DNA from: an uncultured Holophagales bacterium
GTDB taxonomy: Bacteria > Acidobacteriota > Thermoanaerobaculia > UBA5066
Length of the DNA stretch: 14,634 nucleotides
Reading direction: 5' to 3'
NCBI GenBank assembly: GCA_937927565.1
Contig: CALBDV010000597.1
Location: forward strand, 1 to 14,634
Positions 1-5,836 of the stretch are shown here, piece by piece; position 1 is the first letter of the stretch, and every line of letters starts with the position of its first letter. The notes beneath the pieces were generated by a model that did no database searches, was not told the origin of the DNA, and saw nothing but the letters and a program-made list of their open reading frames with translations. Made by a program: the position numbers and the translations under genes.

Positions 1-2
1 CC

Positions 3-1397
3 ACGATCCCCACTCCGACGGGCGAGAAGCCGCTCCGCTACTTCGACTTCATCGCCTCGGGGCGCTTCCACGCCGACGTCGAGGAGGAGCTCGCCGAGAA
101 GGTCCTCCCCTACATGGCGAACACCCACACCGAGAGCAACCACACCGGCCGGCTGATGACGCGCTACTACGAGAACGCGTTCGCCAGGATCGCGAGCTAC
201 GTCGGCGCCTCGAAGGAAGACGTCCTCATTCCTGTCGGGTCCGGGTCGACCGGCGCGATCAACCGCCTGATCTACGTCCTGGGCCTGCGCATCCCCGACC
301 AGCTCGAGGAGCGTCACCACCTCACACGGCAGATCCCCGAGGACGCCCGCCCCGTCATCTTCCGGTCGATGATGGAGCACCACTCCAACGACATCGCCTG
401 GCGCGAGACGATCGGCGACTCGGTCTACGTCGACTTCGACGAGGCGGGGCGGATCTCGGTCGAGGACCTCGACGCCAAGCTCGAACAATGGAAAGACCGC
501 CCGTGGAAGATCGGGACCTTCAGCGCGGCCTCGAACGTCACGGGCATCCTGAACGACGTCCACGCCCTCGCCCGTGTCCTCCACCGTCACGGCGCGCTCG
601 CCTTCTTCGACTTCGCCGCTGCCGGCCCCTACGTCGACGTCGACATGAACCCCGCGGGCGATCCGGACGCGCGGCTCGACGCAATCTTCTTCTCGGTCCA
701 CAAGTTCCTCGGCGGACCGAGGACACCCGGTCTCCTCGTCGCGGACCGAAGGCTCTTCACGAACCGCGTTCCGGCCGAGCCGGGAGGCGGAACCGTCCTC
801 TACACGTCCCCGTGGGACCACCGGTACCTTTCCGCGATCGAGTTCCGCGAGACCGGCGGCACTCCGCCGATCGTCCAGTCCATCCAGGCCGGGCTCGCGT
901 TCGACCTGAAGGCGGCGGTCGGCGTGGCTCGGACCGAACGGATCGAGCGCGACTACCTCGCCCGCGCCCTCCGGGAGTGGCGCGGCCGCAACGACATCTT
1001 CATCCTCGGGAACCTCGAGACGAAGAGGCTCGGCGTCCTGTCGGTCATCTTCCGCGACCTGCACCACAACCTCGCCGCGACGCTCCTGAACGACCTCTTC
1101 GGCATCCAGGTCCGGGCCGGCTGCATGTGCGCGGGGCCCTACGGACACCTCCTCCTCCACATCGACGAGGCGCACTCCGCCGCGATCCGGCACCGGCTCG
1201 ACGAGGGACACATCGGCGAGAAGCCGGGATGGGTGCGGATCAGCCTCTCGCCGACGGTGAGCGAGGAGGAGTTCCAGACGCTCCTCGAGGCCGTGGATCA
1301 CGTCGCGCGGAAGGGCCGCAGCTACGAGGCGGATTACGACCTGCGCGACGCGACGGGCGAGTGGGCGCGGAAGACCCCGGCACGGGCCGGGGCCTGA
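3..1397 (+). CDS. Class V PLP-dependent aminotransferase / cysteine desulfurase-like protein (5' partial)
   Basis: The frame is open from base 3, and the residues before the first internal ATG (114) are plainly family sequence (YFDFIASGRFHADVE), so the start lies upstream of the window and 464 residues are visible. The fold-type I PLP signature is present: an Asp in FFDFAAAGPY that should contact the pyridine nitrogen, and FFSVHKFLGG, whose Lys (codon 702-704) should be the Schiff-base lysine. Near the C-terminus RAGCMCAGPYGH carries two cysteines (codons 1122 and 1128) where SufS/CsdA-type desulfurases have their catalytic Cys. The protein could therefore be a cysteine desulfurase or selenocysteine lyase-like enzyme, but many homologues of this longer type have no proven substrate. 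It converges on the next gene over 15 bases with no strong terminator visible. Family assignment is firm; the substrate is not. Confidence 0.86.
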   Translation, partial: TIPTPTGEKPLRYFDFIASGRFHADVEEELAEKVLPYMANTHTESNHTGRLMTRYYENAFARIASYVGASKEDVLIPVGSGSTGAINRLIYVLGLRIPDQLEERHHLTRQIPEDARPVIFRSMMEHHSNDIAWRETIGDSVYVDFDEAGRISVEDLDAKLEQWKDRPWKIGTFSAASNVTGILNDVHALARVLHRHGALAFFDFAAAGPYVDVDMNPAGDPDARLDAIFFSVHKFLGGPRTPGLLVADRRLFTNRVPAEPGGGTVLYTSPWDHRYLSAIEFRETGGTPPIVQSIQAGLAFDLKAAVGVARTERIERDYLARALREWRGRNDIFILGNLETKRLGVLSVIFRDLHHNLAATLLNDLFGIQVRAGCMCAGPYGHLLLHIDEAHSAAIRHRLDEGHIGEKPGWVRISLSPTVSEEEFQTLLEAVDHVARKGRSYEADYDLRDATGEWARKTPARAGA

Positions 1398-1412
1398 ATT
1401 CGCCCGAGAGGC

Positions 1413-1784
1413 TTACTTCCGCTTCTTCGCCTTCTTCTCGGACTTCTTACCCGCCTTCGCCGCGACCTCCTCCGCCTCCCGGAGGACGTCCTCGATCCAC
1501 GAGGTCCCCATCATCGTGTGCGGGAGTCCCAGCGTCGTCAGCCCGAGAAGGGCGACGCCCCGGACCTCGGCCGCCGTCGCGCCCGCTTCGAGCGCGCGAC
1601 GGGCGTGCGAGTGGGCCGCCCCCTCGAGACGCGACCCGAGCGCGAGCGCCAGCTTGATCAGCTCGGCGTCCTTCTCCGCGAACCCGGCCGCCTCGCGGCT
1701 CGCGAGCGCGAGCGCCTCGTAGGTCATGCCGCACTCCGGGTAGGCCTCGACGAACTTCCGGAACGGTCCGGGCGCTTTCTTCAT
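1413..1784 (-). CDS. Small carboxymuconolactone decarboxylase (CMD/AhpD-like) family protein, no CxxC
   Basis: A 123-residue protein, all helical in appearance, with the CMD-family pattern AELIKLALALGSRLEG-AHSHARRALEAGAT-AEVRGVALLG (residues 40-81). In AhpD-type peroxidases this region holds a CxxC pair. Here the corresponding stretch is EGAAHSH, so a thiol peroxidase role is unlikely, while the histidines resemble the decarboxylase-type or unassigned branch. The last 14 residues are a lysine-rich tail (GKKSEKKAKKRK). The ATG at 1784 is chosen because GGAGG lies five bases upstream (1790-1794). The frame stays open to 1961, but that extension overlaps the end of the glycosylase gene and reads as low-complexity Ser/Arg shadow sequence. 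A TACAAT box just upstream suggests its own promoter. Biochemical function unknown. Confidence 0.78.
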   Translation of the reverse strand: MKKAPGPFRKFVEAYPECGMTYEALALASREAAGFAEKDAELIKLALALGSRLEGAAHSHARRALEAGATAAEVRGVALLGLTTLGLPHTMMGTSWIEDVLREAEEVAAKAGKKSEKKAKKRK

Positions 1785-1789
1785 GGAAT

Positions 1790-1808
1790 CCTCCGAAGTG
1801 CGATTGTA
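1790..1808 (-). promoter_or_regulatory. Candidate -10 box (TACAAT) and Shine-Dalgarno for the CMD-like gene
   Basis: Read on the minus strand, TACAAT (1808-1803) matches the sigma-70 -10 consensus at five of six positions. It is followed 8 bases later by GGAGG (1794-1790), then five bases and the ATG at 1784. A start of transcription near 1796 would give a leader of about 12 bases. No convincing -35 hexamer is visible 16-18 bases upstream, where a GC-rich inverted repeat lies instead. The Shine-Dalgarno is strong; the promoter is a candidate only. Confidence 0.42.
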
Positions 1809-1816
1809 GAAGCCTC

Positions 1817-1831
1817 GCGCCTCGCAGGCGC
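1817..1831 (-). terminator. Short GC-rich hairpin after the glycosylase gene (weak terminator or operator candidate)
   Basis: A perfect inverted repeat with 6-bp arms (GCGCCT / AGGCGC) around a 3-base loop lies 20 bases past the glycosylase stop codon and just upstream of the TACAAT box of the next gene. No T-run follows, so it is not a classical intrinsic terminator. In a genome this GC-rich such short palindromes arise often by chance. Confidence 0.25.
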
Positions 1832-1851
1832 TCCGCCGGATCGAAGGTCCC

Positions 1852-2724
1852 TTACGGCCAGAGCTCTTCTCGTCCGTCGTGCCAGTCCCGCGTGACGTCG
1901 AGCCAGAACGCGAGCCCGGCGAAACGTCCGAACGGCTGGTAGAGGCGGGCGATGCGCACATCCTTCACGGGCCGGCCCCGGAACCGAAGCTCGGCGACCT
2001 TCCTGCGCGACCACGAATCGAGGCCCAGATGCCCGTGGTGGCCGAGGAGCCGGAGCAGCGTCTCGGCCGCGTAGGGCCCGAATCCCTTCTCCGCGCGAAT
2101 GAGCTCCATCACTTCCGTGTCGGAGCGCGAGGGGTCCTCCCACGTGGAGAGGTCGAGCGCGCCCGAGGCGACCCGCGCGGCGAAGGCGTGGAGGAACGGA
2201 GCACGGTAGCCGACCTTCAGCTCGTCGCGCAGCCGGCGCTCGCGAAGGGAGGCGAGAAACGACGCGTCGGGAAACGCCCCTCCTCCCTCGAACGCCGCGA
2301 TCATCCGAGTCACCATCGCCTTCGTCAGGCCCCACGAGCAGTTCGTCGTACAGAGGACCTTGACCGCGTCCTCGAAGAGAGTCGGGGCGCGGAGGATCCG
2401 TCCGGCGAGCCGGTCGGCCATCCAGCCGAACCCCTCGTCGCGCCGTGCAGCGCAGAGGGCATGAAACGGAACGAGGTCGGTCGAAAGGTCGAGGACACGG
2501 GCCACGACGGATCTCACGGCCGGCGCGGGCGCGGGCGAAGAGACGGCAACCCCGCCACTGCGCGATGCGAGGAGTACGGACACCGGCGACCCTCCGTGAA
2601 GGAAGACGAACGAGAGGCGCCGCTTCCGCTCGTCCCACGCGAACGGCGGCAGGTCGTACCAGCCATGGCTCCGGGCCACGAGGTCGAGGTCGACGCCCGG
2701 GACCGTGAAGCGGGCGCCCGTCAC
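1852..2724 (-). CDS. HhH-GPD superfamily DNA glycosylase (AlkA/OGG-like)
   Basis: A 290-residue protein. The central and C-terminal parts fit the HhH-GPD base-excision repair fold: LFEDAVKVLCTTNCSW (residues 116-131) resembles the first helices of the glycosylase domain. A helix-hairpin-helix follows (IRAEKGFGPYAAETLL, 209-224), then GLDSW, whose Asp236 sits where the catalytic Asp of the family lies. The hairpin has Tyr (GPYAA) at the position where OGG1/Nth-type bifunctional enzymes have the lyase lysine, so a monofunctional AlkA-like glycosylase is more likely. It probably excises alkylated or oxidised bases; the substrate cannot be read from sequence. The start is a GTG whose last two bases begin the TGA stop of the PBP1b gene (GTGA overlap, 2724-2721), so translation is probably coupled. 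Confidence 0.82.
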   Translation of the reverse strand: MTGARFTVPGVDLDLVARSHGWYDLPPFAWDERKRRLSFVFLHGGSPVSVLLASRSGGVAVSSPAPAPAVRSVVARVLDLSTDLVPFHALCAARRDEGFGWMADRLAGRILRAPTLFEDAVKVLCTTNCSWGLTKAMVTRMIAAFEGGGAFPDASFLASLRERRLRDELKVGYRAPFLHAFAARVASGALDLSTWEDPSRSDTEVMELIRAEKGFGPYAAETLLRLLGHHGHLGLDSWSRRKVAELRFRGRPVKDVRIARLYQPFGRFAGLAFWLDVTRDWHDGREELWP

Positions 2725-5111
2725 CGCGGCCCGTCGGTCCCTTCAACCGGAGGGAGGCCACCCCCCCCCGCCGGCGGCGGGCTCCCTTCGCCGTGGACGG
2801 TGCAGCGTTCCGTCGGTTCCGTCCCCGCGAGGAAATGCTCGTTGACGGAGGTGGGGCATTCCTCGGTGACGAGCATCCCCGTCGTCGGGTCGACCGAAGC
2901 CGTGACGACACCCTGTACCTCGGGGAAAGGCTCCTCGAAGAAGTGGGACGGCAGGCGCCGCGCGAAATCGGCGTAGATCGGGACGGCGGCCGTCGACCCG
3001 GAGAGGTTCAGGCCGCGGTTGTCGTCGAAACCGACCCAGACCGCCACGAGGAGGCGGGGGGAGAAGCCAATGAACCACGCGTCGCGTCCATCGTTCGTCG
3101 TACCCGTCTTCCCGGCAAAGATCCCTTGCGCGCCGCGGCCCCGGGCCGAGGCCCCCGTCCCGCGGTTGACGACCCCCTGGAGGATCGAGTCGAGGACCGC
3201 GACGGCGGCGGGGTCGGCGGCACGCTGCAGGGGGGCGTCCTTTCGGTCGATCCGCCTCCCTTCCGGACCGACGAGGCCGAGAAGGGAGTTCGGCTTCACG
3301 AGGATGCCGCCGTTGGCAAAGACGGAATAGGCCGCGGCGATCTCCATCGGCGTGCACTCGAAGGCCCCGAGGGCGAGCGACGGGTAGGCCTTCATCGGCG
3401 ACGAGATCCCCGCCTTGCGCGCCGCCGCGATGACGTCCGAGAGGAGCGTCCTTCCGCCTCCCGTCTCCCACACCGCGAGGCGGACGGTGGGGATGTTCAG
3501 CGAGTGCTCGAGGGCGTAGCGGACGGTCACGGGTCCACGGAACTGACCGTCGTAGTTGCGCGGCGACCAGGTCTCCTCTTCCGTCTTGCCGAAGACGAGG
3601 GCGATCGGCGAGTCCTGGAGCATCGTGATCGGCGTGACGGGCGGGACGAGGTCCCGACGCTGGAACGCGGCGAGGTAGACGAACGGCTTGAAGAGCGAGC
3701 CGGGCTGGCGACTGGCCTGGACGACGCGGTTGAACTGGCTCACCTGGTAGTCGCGCCCGCCCACGAGGGCCCGGATCGAGCCGGTGTGAGGGTCGAGAGC
3801 GATGAGCGCCGCCTGGAGCGGCTCCTCCCCTTCCTTCGTCCGAAGCCTCTTGTAGCGCTTCTCCAGCTCCTCGAGTCCCGTCCGGACCGCCGCCTGCGCC
3901 GCGGCCTGCATGTCGGGGTCGAGCGTGGTGTAGAGGGAAAGGCCCGCCCCCGAGAGGTCGCTTCGCGACTCCTTCACCTGCGTAAGGACGAAATCGACGA
4001 AATGAGGCGCCTCGATGCCGATGACGGGCTTCGCCACGCGCGTCAACGGGGCCGCGAGGGCGGCGTCGTACGCGGCGCGGTCGATCTTCTTCTCGTCCAG
4101 CATCCCCTTCAGGACGAGCGCGCGGCGTGCCGCGGCCCTCTCGGGATTGCGGAACGGCGAGAAGCGCCCGGGGGAGGAGATGAGCCCCGCGAGCATCGCG
4201 GCCTCGGGAAGGTCGAGCTGCGAGACGGGCTTGCCGAAGTAGAACCGCGCCGCCTCCTCGACACCCGTGACCGACACCGAGCCGCGCTGTCCCAGGTAGA
4301 TCTCGTTGAGATAGGCCTCGAGGATCTCCTCCTTGCCGTACTTCGCGTCGAGGATGACGGCGAGGAGAGCCTCGACGGCCTTCCTCCGGAGGGTCCGCTC
4401 AGGGGTCAGGAAGAGGTTCTTGACGAGCTGCTGGGTCAACGTGCTCGTGCCCCGCACCGATCGGCCGCGAACCAGCCCCTGGAGGACGGCGCCGACGAGT
4501 CGCTTCGGGGCGAGGCCGGCGTGAGAAAAGAAGTCCCGGTCCTCGGTCGTCAGGATTGCGTCGACGACGACCTTCGGCACCTGGGAGAGGCGGACGAGCG
4601 TCCGGTCCTCCATCTTCTGGTCGAAGACCGACCCGACGACCTCCGGCTCGAAGACGACGTACGGGAGCGGCGCCCCGTCGGCGTCGCGTTTGAGGCCGGC
4701 GATCCGCCTCCCCGAGAAGTCGATCCGGGCGACGACCCCGGGAAAGCGGCCGTAAGCCGTCTCCCGCGGGTTGACGCCGACCACCATCCGGCTCCGGGAG
4801 AGGAGATACCGCCCGCCAGAGACCGGAGGCGCAGGGACCGGCGCGTAGCGGAGACGGGCGAGGCGCCGCTCGACGTCGTCGGAGCCGAGGGCGTCGCCGG
4901 GCCTGAGGACCCAGACGTCGGAATAGAGGCGCGTCGGGATGCTCCACCGCCGGCCGTCCATCGTCCGCGACACGACCCGGTCGTAGTACGCGACGACGAG
5001 CGCGAGGGAGACGGCAAAGAGGACGACGAGGCCAGCCGCCCCCCAGAGCGCCCACCTCGGGATCACCGACCAGACGCGGCGCAGGCGGGCGAGGAGGCCG
5101 GACCTCACCAC
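2721..5111 (-). CDS. mrcB: Bifunctional peptidoglycan glycosyltransferase/transpeptidase, PBP1b-type class A PBP
   Basis: This 796-residue protein polymerises lipid II and cross-links the stem peptides in the periplasm. In order: a short cytoplasmic tail, one membrane anchor (about 21-43), a UB2H-like segment typical of PBP1b (about 60-150), and a GT51 glycosyltransferase with TTEDRDFFSHAG (catalytic Glu190), GTSTLTQQLVKN (221-232) and YLNEIYLG (267-274). The transpeptidase follows with GSLFKP (nucleophile Ser472, Lys475), SLN (537-539) and KTGT (668-671). All catalytic motifs are intact. The C-terminal tail has two cysteines (752, 770) in the ECP...ERC pattern common in this family, then a Pro/Gly-rich end. 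Translation can start at either of two adjacent GTG codons (5111-5109 or 5108-5106); neither has a close Shine-Dalgarno. It lies 22 bases after the aldolase gene and overlaps the glycosylase gene. Confidence 0.93.
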   Translation of the reverse strand: MVRSGLLARLRRVWSVIPRWALWGAAGLVVLFAVSLALVVAYYDRVVSRTMDGRRWSIPTRLYSDVWVLRPGDALGSDDVERRLARLRYAPVPAPPVSGGRYLLSRSRMVVGVNPRETAYGRFPGVVARIDFSGRRIAGLKRDADGAPLPYVVFEPEVVGSVFDQKMEDRTLVRLSQVPKVVVDAILTTEDRDFFSHAGLAPKRLVGAVLQGLVRGRSVRGTSTLTQQLVKNLFLTPERTLRRKAVEALLAVILDAKYGKEEILEAYLNEIYLGQRGSVSVTGVEEAARFYFGKPVSQLDLPEAAMLAGLISSPGRFSPFRNPERAAARRALVLKGMLDEKKIDRAAYDAALAAPLTRVAKPVIGIEAPHFVDFVLTQVKESRSDLSGAGLSLYTTLDPDMQAAAQAAVRTGLEELEKRYKRLRTKEGEEPLQAALIALDPHTGSIRALVGGRDYQVSQFNRVVQASRQPGSLFKPFVYLAAFQRRDLVPPVTPITMLQDSPIALVFGKTEEETWSPRNYDGQFRGPVTVRYALEHSLNIPTVRLAVWETGGGRTLLSDVIAAARKAGISSPMKAYPSLALGAFECTPMEIAAAYSVFANGGILVKPNSLLGLVGPEGRRIDRKDAPLQRAADPAAVAVLDSILQGVVNRGTGASARGRGAQGIFAGKTGTTNDGRDAWFIGFSPRLLVAVWVGFDDNRGLNLSGSTAAVPIYADFARRLPSHFFEEPFPEVQGVVTASVDPTTGMLVTEECPTSVNEHFLAGTEPTERCTVHGEGSPPPAGGGGLPPVEGTDGPR

Positions 5112-5133
5112 GGGAGTGTAGCGAACGCCCCTC

Positions 5134-5772
5134 TCACCTCGAAGGCGGAGCGACGCCGGAGAAGAGCGAGACGACCTGTGCGTCCGTCAGCGGGCGCGGC
5201 CCGCCGAGGAGACGTGCGGCGAGCGTCACCTTCGCGAGGTGCTCGACGCGCTCCATCCGGTGCAGCGCCTCCCTCACGTCGCGGCCGAGCGTCAGGACGC
5301 CGTGGCTCGCGAGGAGGAAGGCGTCGTGATGGTCGATCCAGGGCTCGAGCGCCCGGGCGAGCTCCTCCGTTCCCGGCGTGGCATAGGGGACGAGCGGGAT
5401 CGCACCGACCGTCAGGACGATCTCGGGCATGACCGGGGCGTCGAGCGGCACTCCTGCCGCGGCGAAGGCGGTGGCGACCGGCGGGTGCGCGTGAACGACG
5501 CATCCGACGTCCCCGCGCCGCCGGTAGCAGAGGAGGTGCATCGGGGTCTCCGTCGACGGGCGGCCCGTTCCCCCGACGACCGTCCCCTCGAGGTCGACGA
5601 GGAGAAGGTCGTCCGGCGAGAGCCCTCCCTTCTCGCGCCCCGCCGGGGTCACGAGGAGAGCGGACGGACTGAGACGCGCCGAGATGTTGCCGTCGGTCGC
5701 GGGCGCAAATCCGAGGGCGTCGAGCCTCCGGCCGCACGAGACGAGCGCGGCGCGGTGGGCGGAGTCGTCCAT
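5134..5772 (-). CDS. Class II aldolase/adducin family protein (FucA/AraD-like)
   Basis: A 212-residue cytosolic zinc enzyme of the class II aldolase fold, which cleaves or epimerises phosphorylated sugars in known members. Motifs seen: DGNISAR, TPAG, GRPSTETPMH (Glu75), HAHPP (His94, His96), PEIVLTVG, PYATPGT and SHGVLT (His157). The spacing Glu-19-His-2-His-61-His is the same as the E. coli FucA catalytic Glu73 and zinc ligands His92/94/155, so the metal site is intact. The segment that in FucA carries Tyr113 reads MPEIVL here, and the FucA C-terminal tail is absent, so the substrate may differ. I prefer the ATG at 5772: GGAG lies six bases upstream. A GTG directly before it (5775) would add one residue. 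The gene sits between the GreA-fusion and PBP1b genes and has no sugar kinase or isomerase nearby. Confidence 0.87.
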   Translation of the reverse strand: MDDSAHRAALVSCGRRLDALGFAPATDGNISARLSPSALLVTPAGREKGGLSPDDLLLVDLEGTVVGGTGRPSTETPMHLLCYRRRGDVGCVVHAHPPVATAFAAAGVPLDAPVMPEIVLTVGAIPLVPYATPGTEELARALEPWIDHHDAFLLASHGVLTLGRDVREALHRMERVEHLAKVTLAARLLGGPRPLTDAQVVSLFSGVAPPSR

Positions 5773-5789
5773 CACGTTCTCCTTTCCGT

Positions 5790-5821
5790 CCGGCGAGCGA
5801 AGCCGGCAGCTCGGGCTCGCC
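5790..5821 (-). repeat. Inverted repeats between the GreA-fusion and aldolase genes
   Basis: The 64-base gap holds two overlapping possible stems: CCGGC (5790-5794) with GCCGG (5802-5806) around 7 bases, and GGCGAGC (5792-5798) with GCTCGCC (5815-5821) around 16 bases. They are mutually exclusive and no T-run follows on the minus strand. They may be a weak transcription or processing signal or simply GC-rich chance. Confidence 0.25.
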
Positions 5822-5836
5822 TCGGCGTCCGCCCGG

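Noticed and set aside
1381..1415. Possible shared terminator between the convergent aminotransferase and CMD-like genes.
   Set aside because: Only a 4-bp GGGC/GCCC stem around CTGAATTC is visible, with no T-run on either strand.
1785..1961. N-terminal extension of the CMD-like gene to 1961.
   Set aside because: It overlaps the 3' end of the glycosylase gene and is Ser/Arg-rich; GGAGG directly precedes the ATG at 1784.
2793..5432. A very long open frame on the plus strand (about 880 codons) antisense to the PBP1b and aldolase genes.
   Set aside because: Its product is rich in Arg, Glu, Asp and Gly with no recognisable domain. The antisense strand has intact PBP1b catalytic motifs. Long antisense frames are expected when real genes use mostly G/C third positions.
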